The translations under genes were made by a program, and so were the position numbers. The notes beneath the pieces are model-generated. The model had not been told where the DNA came from. It made no database searches and worked only from the letters and a program-made list of their open reading frames with translations. A stretch of 60,894 nucleotides of DNA from Bacteroidia bacterium (lineage in GTDB: Bacteria > Bacteroidota > Bacteroidia > SpSt-205): positions 1-60,894 of the forward strand of contig JANXAJ010000008.1 in the NCBI GenBank assembly GCA_025062295.1. The letters are read 5' to 3'. How positions within the stretch are numbered: the stretch's first letter is position 1; every line of letters starts with the position of its first letter. Shown one piece after another: positions 1-7,710 of the stretch.

Positions 1-101
1 TTTTTTGCTGTGTATTTTTTGGGGTTAATTTTTTTGGTCGTTTGATTTTTTGGGTGCCTGGGCGTTTGGGGGTGGCACGCTAAATCACAGCTATTCTCCT
101 T
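1..101. other. T/G-rich low-complexity left edge
   Basis: The first hundred bases are runs of T and G with almost no C or A on the + strand. They lie downstream of the stop codon of the minus-strand gene that follows. I see no gene, hairpin or known element. The skew could be a natural low-complexity intergenic stretch or poor sequence at the end of an assembly. Confidence 0.4.
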
Positions 102-1556
102 TTAGTGTAGGACAGTTACCTCAAAAGCAGCTCTCGCCAATTCACTCTCCACTCGGAGAATGTAAGTACCACTCGGAATATCATGTACATCAACGGAGAG
201 CTGAGCTTCGCCGGCAGGTATAGCAAAGGGCGACCAGGCTTTGACTATTCTTCCCTCCAGCGAGTACAGGGTCAGGCGAATCTCACTGGCGCGCTGGCTC
301 TCAAAGCGCAGATTCAAACATTCTGTCGTCGGATTGGGGTAAGGGGTCATGATCGATTGAGTTCCGCCATTGATCCATGTACCTGACGCAGTTTGATCTT
401 CGTAGGCATAAATGATAGGAAAGAGAACAAAGTTGAGCTGAGCCGCTATCCCACCCACTGGTGCCCAATCTACTATGAACCCTCCCTGCAAAACAGGAGC
501 TCCTTCATAGACTCCAGTAGAGGCATTGTATAGGCCAACAGAAAAGACACTTCGACCTGCGAAAAGCGTGTCTCCTGTGAGACACGGATGGCTCTCAATA
601 TCCCCCGAAGTCCTCGGTCCCATGAAGAAATACAAGGTGTCCGCAAGGTTGAAAGTGTTCCGATTGAATACTTCGCTTTCCAGGGCAATATAGTACGAAC
701 CAGAATCACGAACAACTACTGGTGACTCAAAGTAGGCAAAGTCAAATACTTCCAAGAAGCTCTGCGAAACTTCTGGACAGTTCGGTCCTTCCTCGTCTAA
801 GAGTCGGTTAATAAGCCTGACTTGAGAAAGAGGCTTTGTAACTTCTGCGATAATGCTGTCTGAAGAGGGCTTCGCTCCTGCTCGGGGTGGATCGTAGAGA
901 GGCCACATTACCCTCTCAGCGGGGTAAATCCGATAAAAGAGGGTGTAAGCCCCATCAGCCACAGGGTCTGGGGAAGGGGCAGATGTTGCTGGCTCACACG
1001 GCTGACTCCCTGCAAAATTGATAATAGCTGTTGCGACTCCCTTGATACCCACTCGCCATGCTGAGCCTGCTCGACGGGGCACAATGTCATAGCGCTCTGC
1101 CACGCCCCCATTTGTGCATAAATAATACAGAGTTCCTTGAATATCGAGTCTAAGGATTGTATCCCTTTCAATCCCGAATACGGGATATGCAAACGCCGAC
1201 AAAAGGGAATCAAAAAATGTCCCCACACAAGCAGCTGGCGGATTCTGACGAGTGTTAGGCCCCACCCCGTTACTGATAAGAGTATCTTCAGCGAAATCAG
1301 GTTCAGTAGAAGGAGTGGCAGGAATCGTTACATAGTCCTGATTCGGAAGTAGCCATGCAAGGTTGGCTGTCCTAAAGTTTAGATTAATAAGGGGCGACCA
1401 CTCGACCCTTCGCTGAAAAGCATTCAGCGTTTGCCTCGTGGAATAGGTTTCTAACGCCCGAAGAAGGGGACTGGTTGCTTCGGCAGGTAGGGCAATTCTC
1501 TGCTGAGCCCATGCACAGGCACAAATGACGGTTACAATCCAACTTCTCGGTCTCAT
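102..1556 (-). CDS. Secreted protein with T9SS type A C-terminal sorting domain
   Basis: About 484 residues. It opens with a short signal peptide (MRPRSWIVTVICACAWAQ) and ends with a typical type IX secretion sorting domain: a YPNPTTE-like motif about 80 residues from the end, then LTLYSLEGRIV and PSGTYILRV strands. This predicts Sec export, outer-membrane passage by T9SS and release or anchoring at the surface. The middle (roughly residues 30-395) has no domain I recognise. I chose the start at 1556 rather than an upstream codon because it puts the signal peptide at the N-terminus and leaves a TATCTTAG element 7 nt upstream. Function of the exported part is unknown. Confidence 0.75.
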   Translation of the reverse strand: MRPRSWIVTVICACAWAQQRIALPAEATSPLLRALETYSTRQTLNAFQRRVEWSPLINLNFRTANLAWLLPNQDYVTIPATPSTEPDFAEDTLISNGVGPNTRQNPPAACVGTFFDSLLSAFAYPVFGIERDTILRLDIQGTLYYLCTNGGVAERYDIVPRRAGSAWRVGIKGVATAIINFAGSQPCEPATSAPSPDPVADGAYTLFYRIYPAERVMWPLYDPPRAGAKPSSDSIIAEVTKPLSQVRLINRLLDEEGPNCPEVSQSFLEVFDFAYFESPVVVRDSGSYYIALESEVFNRNTFNLADTLYFFMGPRTSGDIESHPCLTGDTLFAGRSVFSVGLYNASTGVYEGAPVLQGGFIVDWAPVGGIAAQLNFVLFPIIYAYEDQTASGTWINGGTQSIMTPYPNPTTECLNLRFESQRASEIRLTLYSLEGRIVKAWSPFAIPAGEAQLSVDVHDIPSGTYILRVESELARAAFEVTVLH

Positions 1557-1563
1557 ACAAGAG

Positions 1564-1571
1564 CTAAGATA
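1564..1571 (-). promoter_or_regulatory. Candidate -7 element (TATCTTAG) before the T9SS cargo gene
   Basis: Reads TATCTTAG on the minus strand, two mismatches to TAnnTTTG, 7 nt before the ATG at 1556. Weaker than the other examples in this window but at the same type of position. Confidence 0.35.
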
Positions 1572-1613
1572 CAACTTTTTCAGAGATCAAGCTCCTAAAC
1601 GGCAAATACCTGC

Positions 1614-2516
1614 CTAAGTACTGAATCGTATCCACAAAAGCTCCCCTATCCATGCAGTAAAAGCGAGGGGTATTCCTTTTCGCCATGCCAACGAGAGTGT
1701 TTGATCTGGACGCCAGCGAGGCCAAGTCCATCGCAGTATCATCTGTAAGAGAATCAGACAAGGAGTGAACAAAAGCAAAAGACCGCCGAAGAAGACATAA
1801 CTCATCCAAACCGCTTGGAAAAGCATCACACAATATTCAGCAAGCATGAATAGGGCGAATCGGAAACCACTATATTCCGTCAGCGTACCTGCAACAAGCT
1901 CTGATTCTGTTTCTGGAAGGTCAAAAGGAGCTCGGTGGGCGACCATCAAACCAGCTCCTACCCATATTAGTCCAGCCATGAAAAGTCCCGGGCTCTGAAA
2001 AAGACCCCACAAAGTCCTTTGCGATTCAACGATTGCCTTAAAGCTGAGGGTTCCATAGTGGGTGAGTACAGTCAGAAATAGGAGTCCCAGGATTAGTTCA
2101 TATGCTAGTAAAAGAGCAAGCAAGCGATAGGCGCCTAGCAGAGCGTATTTACTTCCGCTGGACCATCCTCCCAGCAAGAGGGCTACAGCTTCTAAGGAAA
2201 GGGTAGCTCCAGCTAACCACAGAGCGTACTCGTGGTCTGCATTCGGCTCGGCAGCCGGAATCCATGCAAGGGTACCTATGACAGCTCCAAAGGCGAGGAG
2301 AGGGGCAAACAAGAAGGCTCCCTTGAATGCTGTCTCAGGTATGCTTTCCGCCTTGCGCAGGAGCTTGAGAAGATCAGCAAAGGTCTGGAGAAGTCCAAAA
2401 GGGCCTGTTTCTTCTGGTCCCCTTCGGTCCTGAACCCAGGCTGCAAGCTTGCGCTCTATATAAACGGCCAGAAGGCCATAAAGAAGCACTCCACTCACTA
2501 CAAAGAATCCTGTCAC
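1614..2516 (-). CDS. nuoH: NADH-quinone oxidoreductase subunit H (NuoH)
   Basis: Membrane subunit of respiratory complex I lining the quinone-binding cavity. Family signatures are clear: YIERKLAAWVQDRRGP, GPFGLLQTFADLLKLL, GWSSGSKYALLGAYR, and FDLPETESELVAGTLTEYSG, the acidic quinone-site loop. At 300 residues with about eight hydrophobic segments it is slightly shorter than the usual 320-350, mostly at the N-terminus. The GTG start overlaps the stop of the upstream comA-like gene by 4 nt (GTGA), so the two are translationally coupled. Unusually, no other nuo gene is adjacent; the rest of complex I must be encoded elsewhere. Confidence 0.93.
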   Translation of the reverse strand: MTGFFVVSGVLLYGLLAVYIERKLAAWVQDRRGPEETGPFGLLQTFADLLKLLRKAESIPETAFKGAFLFAPLLAFGAVIGTLAWIPAAEPNADHEYALWLAGATLSLEAVALLLGGWSSGSKYALLGAYRLLALLLAYELILGLLFLTVLTHYGTLSFKAIVESQRTLWGLFQSPGLFMAGLIWVGAGLMVAHRAPFDLPETESELVAGTLTEYSGFRFALFMLAEYCVMLFQAVWMSYVFFGGLLLLFTPCLILLQMILRWTWPRWRPDQTLSLAWRKGIPLAFTAWIGELLWIRFST

Positions 2517-3283
2517 TCTTGTCGGATGAAGGTCCAGAAGGTATCCCCACGGAGCCCAAGCCGCAGAGTCTCCACACTCAAAATGTCCTCAGGGGAGATA
2601 TTGCCCAGATTGGTATTGGCGCCAAATCGCCGAATGAACCATACTTGCTGACTGCGCTGAGGAGCCTCAAAAATGAGCTTATGATGAGGAATCACATGAA
2701 CGACCTCCTCCACAAGCCCTTCCCGAACCTCTCCCGTGGAGCGATACATCCCTACTGTGCCACTCTCCCGAGCCTCAGCAATCACCCACAGCGAACCGGC
2801 TTCTAATTCAGCCTGAATAAGTTCTATCCAGCGAAAAGGAGGCAGCACTTTCGCAGCATCCTTACTCCCTACCTCGGAGAGCACAACATATCCACGCTGA
2901 CGAAAATCGGCTATCCACCGCAGCTTCTCCTCATGAGGTACTTCTACGCTTCCATCTGAAACTTCCACTACCTGAATCTGATATCGGTCTAAGAGGCGAT
3001 AAAATTCACTGGTAGCTCCTCTCACATAGAGAGCTTCCCACAAAGTCCCTCCGAAGTAGGGCTCCACTCCCCCTTCCTTGTAGAGCCTGACCTTTGATTC
3101 CAAAGACCCCGTTACATACGCTGTCGTCCATCCCAGCTTGACAAAGTCTATATAAGGGGCGGCAATCGTTAGTAGATCCTCCACAGCGTGAGGACCTAAG
3201 CCCTTATCCATTATCATGGTAAGGCCCTCTCGGCGCGGCTTGGAAGTACGAGAGGGCAGATTAGGCAAAGGAAAGTTGCCCAT
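2513..3283 (-). CDS. comA: Phosphosulfolactate synthase, ComA family
   Basis: Predicted to add sulfite to phosphoenolpyruvate giving (R)-2-phospho-3-sulfolactate, the first step of the coenzyme M and sulfolactate/sulfopyruvate routes. The match to archaeal ComA runs the whole length: MDKGLGPHAVEDLL, YIDFVKLGWTTAYV, GGTLWEAL, VVEVSDGSVEVP, VLSEVGSKD, IFEAPQRSQQVWFI and the terminal SVETLRLGLRGDTF. Length 256 residues, normal for the family. Its start overlaps the end of the TPR gene by 23 nt and its stop overlaps nuoH by 4 nt, so it is the middle gene of a three-gene operon. In a bacterium the product more likely feeds sulfolactate or cysteate than coenzyme M; that is inference. Confidence 0.85.
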   Translation of the reverse strand: MGNFPLPNLPSRTSKPRREGLTMIMDKGLGPHAVEDLLTIAAPYIDFVKLGWTTAYVTGSLESKVRLYKEGGVEPYFGGTLWEALYVRGATSEFYRLLDRYQIQVVEVSDGSVEVPHEEKLRWIADFRQRGYVVLSEVGSKDAAKVLPPFRWIELIQAELEAGSLWVIAEARESGTVGMYRSTGEVREGLVEEVVHVIPHHKLIFEAPQRSQQVWFIRRFGANTNLGNISPEDILSVETLRLGLRGDTFWTFIRQE

Positions 3284-4721
3284 ACCTATAGCGATGAAGA
3301 AGAACTCGAAAAGGGTGAGGTAGACTAAGACCCTCTGTCAAGCGATGAAAGAGCTCTACTTGAGTTGAGTCCGTCAGTAGCGCTAGCTCTAAACTCACGA
3401 GGGCTGCGTCATATTGGCGCTGATAAACTAAGAGGGCGGCATGCCAGTAAAAAGCTGCCGCAGGTAGAACAAGCCCCTTCAGCCGAAAAGCTCGCTCCAG
3501 TAGATGTAAGGCAAAGGCATGCTCCCCAGCAGCAAAAGCCATCTCCACCCATTCAAGCCATGCCTGAGGTGTTCGAGCCATGTGCCGCATGGCATACCGT
3601 AGGACCCCTCTGAGACGAGAAAACTCTCTCACCTTGATAAGACTCACCATTAGCCGACCCAGCGCATGAATCCGATGCTTCTCATGCTTGATGAGGGTTC
3701 TATACTGGAAGATAGCCCGAACGTAACTTCCCTCTTCCCAGTGAAAGTCTGCAATCTGGCGCCGAATCCGAGGAGAATGCAAACCATATTTGTACAAGCT
3801 CTCCACATATCGGCGGGCACTCTGAAGATCTCCCAACCTTTGATAATGGAGCACGAGATGAGAGAGAATAATAGCCTTCCGGGGAAGATAGTGTCGAGCC
3901 CATAACCATGAGCGGAAGGCTTCTTCTCTATGGCCTTGAGCTTCATGCCAAAGGGCCCAAAGAATATGCAACTCTCCCATCCATCTATCCTCAGGCTCCT
4001 CTGTGCTCTCTAAGAGCGAAGCGGCTTGATGCAAAGCCTGGGCAGCTTGATTGTATGCGAACTTACTCAGGAAAAGGCGGGCTAAACCCAGCCATAAAGT
4101 AGGCTCAAGCGGCGATTCCCACAGCTGCTGAGAAAACGCATGAAGGCCTTCGTGTAGCTTTTCTGAGCGGCGATAGGCTCCAACCAGATATTGAATAAAA
4201 GTCATTTGGCGAGGGGGAGATGCAACACTCCACCCTTTCCACAAGTAGGGAATGGCTTTCTCCCATTCACCCCGAAAAAGATAACCTTCAGCTAACAACC
4301 GAGCCCCCCAACTGCGCGCTGCCCCTGACTCAGTCTCCTCCCACCACAGCTCAAAAAGCCACTCAGCTGCTTCCCCTCGTCCCGCTGCTAAACTCACTTC
4401 TATTAAATGTTCATAAACTTCTGGGGTTAAAGGCATCCGCTCAAAGGCTTCCATCCCTTGTACGTACGCTTCTAAATATCGCTCCTCCTCATAGGCTATT
4501 CGGCTCCGCCACCATTTTACCTGCTCCCAATCAGGGTACAAATAACTAGCATGATCTATCAGCAAACGCGCAGCTGAAAAGCGACTCTCCTCCATATACC
4601 ACTCAAAAAGCTCCTTAAGCTCACTCTGACTGTAGTAGGTGAGCCGCCCCGCCTGCCACTCCCCCTCAAACCGCTGGCGCAGGCCTTCTACATCTATTTC
4701 ATCTTCTTCATACCAAAACAT
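3261..4721 (-). CDS. TPR-repeat protein
   Basis: About 486 residues of helical repeats (for example AAQALHQAASLLE, AFRSWLWARHYLP, AALVSLELALLTDSTQVELF), rich in Trp, Leu and Arg, with no signal peptide or membrane segment, so probably a cytoplasmic scaffold. The start is uncertain. A GTG at 4760 extends the frame, but I prefer the ATG at 4721 because TATTTTCG lies exactly 4 nt upstream, the same geometry as other genes here. It is the first gene of the operon with comA-like and nuoH and overlaps comA by 23 nt. Specific role unknown. Confidence 0.75.
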   Translation of the reverse strand: MFWYEEDEIDVEGLRQRFEGEWQAGRLTYYSQSELKELFEWYMEESRFSAARLLIDHASYLYPDWEQVKWWRSRIAYEEERYLEAYVQGMEAFERMPLTPEVYEHLIEVSLAAGRGEAAEWLFELWWEETESGAARSWGARLLAEGYLFRGEWEKAIPYLWKGWSVASPPRQMTFIQYLVGAYRRSEKLHEGLHAFSQQLWESPLEPTLWLGLARLFLSKFAYNQAAQALHQAASLLESTEEPEDRWMGELHILWALWHEAQGHREEAFRSWLWARHYLPRKAIILSHLVLHYQRLGDLQSARRYVESLYKYGLHSPRIRRQIADFHWEEGSYVRAIFQYRTLIKHEKHRIHALGRLMVSLIKVREFSRLRGVLRYAMRHMARTPQAWLEWVEMAFAAGEHAFALHLLERAFRLKGLVLPAAAFYWHAALLVYQRQYDAALVSLELALLTDSTQVELFHRLTEGLSLPHPFRVLLHRYRYGQLSFA

Positions 4722-4725
4722 GAAA

Positions 4726-4733
4726 CGAAAATA
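4726..4733 (-). promoter_or_regulatory. Candidate -7 element TATTTTCG before the TPR gene
   Basis: Minus-strand TATTTTCG, one mismatch to TAnnTTTG, ending 4 nt before the ATG at 4721. The same variant sits upstream of rnhB, and TACTTTCG before the small helical gene. Confidence 0.45.
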
Positions 4734-4830
4734 CAAGTTTGTCTCAAAGAGATAATCCACACATCTGCAAAAGGTGATGCGTTTTTAGCTGCGGTAGCGT
4801 GCAGCCTACCCTCAGAGAACCAAGACTATC

Positions 4831-5505
4831 CTAAACTGGCGGAAGAAGCCGAGCTTCTTTCACCCATGGTAGAGTCTGAATATAAGTCAGACTTTCAGGA
4901 CGGAGGGACTCATCCATCTCGTAAACTTGGAGAGCTATGTCTTCCTTCGCTCGACGACTCACGGTAAGGGTGGCAATATTCACCATGTCAGATGCAATGA
5001 TAGCTGACAGAAAGGCCACTGCCCCCCGAATATCTTTCGCTTGAACTACGAGGGTAGGGAGCTGCCCTGTGAAATTCGTATGTAGTCCGTTGATAGCTGT
5101 AATTAGGATAAGCCCACCTCCCCTTGAGATACCCTCCACTTCTACTTCTTTACCTTCTCGGGAGGCACGAATGCGAAGCGTATTTGGATGACCTTTAGCT
5201 GAGCTGATAACAGGGTCAAACTCATATTTCAACCCTAATTCCTCTGCGAGTGTAAGAGCCTCCCGAATTCGCTCATCATCCACAGTTAGTCCCATCAGTC
5301 CCGCAAGGACTGCCTTATCACTGCCATGCCCTCTATGGGTCATAGCCAGCGAATTGTAAAAGGTTATCCAAGCCTGGGAAGGCATACCTCCCAAGAGATG
5401 ATAAACAACGCGAGCAATTCGCACCACACCTGCGGTATGAGAACTACTCGGGCCAATCATGATGGGACCCAACATGTCAAAAACACCACTCGGTTCTTGA
5501 CTCAT
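4831..5505 (-). CDS. sdaAB: L-serine dehydratase, beta subunit
   Basis: Beta subunit of the two-subunit iron-sulfur L-serine dehydratase that deaminates serine to pyruvate. The N-terminus has the family hallmark DMLGPIMIGPSSSHTAGVVR, followed by the GHGSDKAVLAGLMG region, and the last 75 residues form an ACT-like regulatory domain (PTLVVQAKDIRGAVAFLSAI...NIATLTVSR). Length about 224 residues fits a separate beta subunit; the alpha subunit is not in the window. I use the ATG at 5505: it overlaps the upstream gene's stop as TGATG, a reinitiation arrangement. A TTG one codon upstream is less likely. Confidence 0.9.
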   Translation of the reverse strand: MSQEPSGVFDMLGPIMIGPSSSHTAGVVRIARVVYHLLGGMPSQAWITFYNSLAMTHRGHGSDKAVLAGLMGLTVDDERIREALTLAEELGLKYEFDPVISSAKGHPNTLRIRASREGKEVEVEGISRGGGLILITAINGLHTNFTGQLPTLVVQAKDIRGAVAFLSAIIASDMVNIATLTVSRRAKEDIALQVYEMDESLRPESLTYIQTLPWVKEARLLPPV

Positions 5506-6071
5506 CAAAAGCGTGAAGTAGAAGGCTGGGGTGGCAGGAAAAGGAGAGCAAACTGTCCGAAGAAACCTTCTATACGGTCTCGGGCTGCACCGTCTATCCC
5601 TTCCAACAGAGTGGTCTGAGGTCGACGGCGAAAGTACAGAAGGCTTATCTCACTCCACGGATTAGGACGCCATGAGAAACCTATACCCCATCCAACTCCA
5701 TTCACCGAAAAGGAAGCGGGTATCCCTGAAATCGGCTGCCGCTGAGAAGAGCGAGGCATAGCTGTCAGACGAAAGACATTCCCCTCAACTATGGGAGAGA
5801 GGCTTTTCTTGAGAGGCCTCAGCCGCAGGCTTAGCCCCAGACTGTTCCAACGGGTCTGGGTGAGGCGAGCCTGACGACGGTCCTGGCTGACAAAGCGTCC
5901 CATTTCAAAAAAAAGTCCAGGCTGAAGGCGGCGCTGCCCTCCAAATCGCACGCCACACCCTCCTGCTCCATAAAACCGATGCCACACTTCATCAGAGGCT
6001 ACTAAATCATTCTGGCTTGTGTGTCCGCCCCACCCACCAAAAAGAACTACTTGAAGCCATATCCATCCCAT
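5505..6071 (-). CDS. Hypothetical outer-membrane beta-barrel-like protein
   Basis: 188 residues with a hydrophobic, Trp/Gly-rich N-terminus and alternating aromatic/polar strands in the second half (GVGWGIGFSWRP, EISLLYFRRR, FFGQFALLFLPP), suggesting a small membrane barrel. No specific family recognised. TATCTTTG lies 5 nt before the ATG, giving a nearly leaderless start. Its TGA overlaps the sdaAB ATG by one base, so sdaAB is probably expressed from the same mRNA, a surprising pairing of an envelope protein with serine catabolism. Confidence 0.6.
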   Translation of the reverse strand: MGWIWLQVVLFGGWGGHTSQNDLVASDEVWHRFYGAGGCGVRFGGQRRLQPGLFFEMGRFVSQDRRQARLTQTRWNSLGLSLRLRPLKKSLSPIVEGNVFRLTAMPRSSQRQPISGIPASFSVNGVGWGIGFSWRPNPWSEISLLYFRRRPQTTLLEGIDGAARDRIEGFFGQFALLFLPPQPSTSRF

Positions 6072-6073
6072 CT

Positions 6074-6274
6074 TTACAAAGATAAAAGCTTTTCTACTTT
6101 GTGCAGGGCAGTCTGAAGGCGTCGGAGACGCTTCTCCATCTGCTGAAGTTGAATCAGACGCTGCATCTCATGAGCTCGGAGGGCATCTCCCATCTCCGAC
6201 CGGAGCGCCTCTTCATAGTCTGAAAGGGCCGACCGAAACCTATCCCATGCTTCTATCACCTTTTCCCAATCCAC
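6074..6274 (-). CDS. Small helical (coiled-coil) protein
   Basis: About 66 residues, highly charged and predicted all-helical (VIEAWDRFRSALSDYEEALR, MQRLIQLQQMEKRLRRLQTA). No family recognised. The GTG at 6274 is preferred over the GTG at 6292 because TACTTTCG sits exactly 4 nt upstream of it. It runs head to tail with the barrel-like gene and sdaAB. Codon phase and composition look coding, but the protein is short. Confidence 0.5.
   Translation of the reverse strand: MDWEKVIEAWDRFRSALSDYEEALRSEMGDALRAHEMQRLIQLQQMEKRLRRLQTALHKVEKLLSL
6077..6084 (-). promoter_or_regulatory. -7 element TATCTTTG before the barrel-like gene
   Basis: Perfect TAnnTTTG match on the minus strand, 5 nt before the ATG at 6071. 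It overlaps the last codons of the upstream small helical gene. Confidence 0.65.
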
Positions 6275-6278
6275 CTTC

Positions 6279-6286
6279 CGAAAGTA
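6279..6286 (-). promoter_or_regulatory. Candidate -7 element TACTTTCG before the small helical gene
   Basis: Minus-strand TACTTTCG, one mismatch to the consensus, 4 nt before the GTG at 6274. Confidence 0.4.
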
Positions 6287-6532
6287 CAGCACGGTGGGGA
6301 TAATTCATAAAGCTGTAGGGAGTATTTACCTTTGCCAATCCGTGTTTGAGCAGAAAGATTATTTATCCCGACCTTTTAGGAGGTGTAGAATTCAAAGGTT
6401 GGGATACTCCATCAAGGGAGCGTTCCTTAGGGCTTCCCAATCTCTTTGGAGAGAAAGGGAGGCCTTTTCTGACCCCAGCAGGGCAGCTTCTCTCTTCCTC
6501 CCCTTTCTTGGGAGACAAATCCTTATAGACTC
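6287..6532 (+). promoter_or_regulatory. Upstream region of the cell-wall cluster with promoter at 6327-6334
   Basis: This stretch separates the divergent small helical gene from rsmH. TACCTTTG at 6327-6334 is a perfect -7 element and would drive the rsmH-to-TPR operon with a leader of about 190 nt. A GTG at 6342 opens a reading frame to 6548 that overlaps the start of rsmH, but the peptide is Arg/Ser-rich without recognisable similarity, so I do not call it a gene. The mraZ regulator that usually precedes rsmH is absent. Confidence 0.55.
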
Positions 6533-7420
6533 ATGGAATCTGTGGTGAAAACCTACCATGTCCCTGTCTTGTGCGATGAAGCAGTGGAAGGACTAATCAC
6601 AGATTTAGATGGTATTTATGTAGATGCGACCTATGGGGGAGGTGGGCATGCTCGGGCGATTTTGAAGAAGCTAAGCGGGAAAGGACGCCTCTATGCTATA
6701 GATAAGGACCCAGCTGCCCCGCTTTCTGTCCTGCAAGATGAACGGTTTCAAGGAATCAGAGGAGACTTCAGGGACATAAAGGAGCTACTGGCAAGATGGG
6801 AAGTAGAGCGGGTCCATGGGATTTTGGCAGATTTAGGAGTCTCTTGGCATCAGTTAGATACGCCCGAAAGGGGTTTCAGCTACCGATGGATAGCGCCGCT
6901 GGACCTACGAATGAACCCTTCAATCGGTGAGCCAGCGTGGGTCTGGATCGGCAAACAAACGATTTCTTCCTTGGCTAAAATCCTTCGGCTTTATGGCAAC
7001 CTGCCCAAGAGTCATCGTCTGGCTAAAGCTATCCTGAAAAATTGGCACAGCGAATTCACCACGGGGGAACTGGTCGCCTGTGCTGAAGCTGTCTTTGGTC
7101 CGAAAGCTTCGCATTACAGTGCTCCTCTGTTTCAAGCCATTCGAATAGCAGTAAATGCAGAACTTGAGGCATTAGAGAGACTTCTGCGTGCCGCAGAAGC
7201 CCTCATTGTCCCAGGGGGACGATTGGTGATCCTTACTTATCATAGTGGAGAGGCTCGACTGGTAAAAGCCTTTATCCGAACCCCCTATCGCTGGGATCCA
7301 GTTACAGGTCATCAGCAATTCCAGTGGCGCCTTCTTCGTAAGGTCAGACCCTCTCCAACCGAAGTAGCCCGAAATCCTAGAAGCCGCTCAGCCATTCTCT
7401 GGGTTGCAGAGAAGACATGA
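6533..7420 (+). CDS. rsmH: 16S rRNA (cytosine(1402)-N4)-methyltransferase RsmH
   Basis: SAM-dependent methyltransferase modifying C1402 in the ribosomal P site. Motifs: YHVPVLCDEAVEGL, the SAM-binding VDATYGGGGHARAIL, YAIDKDPAA, GILADLGVSWHQLDTPERGFSY, and the terminal NPRSRSAILWVAEK. The usual HSLEDR stretch reads HSGEAR here. Length 295 residues is normal. It is the first gene of the division/cell-wall cluster and overlaps the FtsL-like gene by 4 nt. Confidence 0.95.
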   Translation: MESVVKTYHVPVLCDEAVEGLITDLDGIYVDATYGGGGHARAILKKLSGKGRLYAIDKDPAAPLSVLQDERFQGIRGDFRDIKELLARWEVERVHGILADLGVSWHQLDTPERGFSYRWIAPLDLRMNPSIGEPAWVWIGKQTISSLAKILRLYGNLPKSHRLAKAILKNWHSEFTTGELVACAEAVFGPKASHYSAPLFQAIRIAVNAELEALERLLRAAEALIVPGGRLVILTYHSGEARLVKAFIRTPYRWDPVTGHQQFQWRLLRKVRPSPTEVARNPRSRSAILWVAEKT

Positions 7421-7710
7421 AGGCGCCCCCTTTTCTTTTCTTCCTTCGCTGGATACCTCGAGGCGTCGCTCTCTGGCTATATATTGCCTTCTGGATAGTC
7501 GTGTATGTAGCCACACAATATCGGGCAGAGATGAAGGTAAGACAACTCCACCAACTTCGGAAAGTTCTCTCGGAAAGACGTGCTGAATACCTCCAACTCA
7601 ATGCGAGCGTCAGCCAGAAGCGCAGCTACTCTGCCCTGAAGCCAATGCTTGATAGTCTTGGCTTAGAACTGCCAAAAGAAGCGCCAATCCTTGTTCCCAT
7701 CTATGAGTAA
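7417..7710 (+). CDS. ftsL: FtsL-like divisome protein
   Basis: 97 residues: short cytoplasmic N-terminus, one membrane segment (about residues 18-35, ALWLYIAFWIVVYVAT), then a periplasmic helical/coiled-coil stretch. Size, topology and position between rsmH and ftsI identify it as FtsL-like although sequence conservation in this family is low. FtsL bridges early and late divisome proteins and helps activate FtsI. Starts in the ATGA overlap with rsmH and overlaps the ftsI start. Confidence 0.75.
   Translation: MKAPPFLFFLRWIPRGVALWLYIAFWIVVYVATQYRAEMKVRQLHQLRKVLSERRAEYLQLNASVSQKRSYSALKPMLDSLGLELPKEAPILVPIYE

Noticed and set aside
6294-6548. Reading frames of 84 and 60 residues just before rsmH, considered as a remnant mraZ or leader peptide
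   Set aside because: Neither shows MraZ motifs, both are Arg/Ser-rich, and one overlaps rsmH. Kept only as a note on the leader region.
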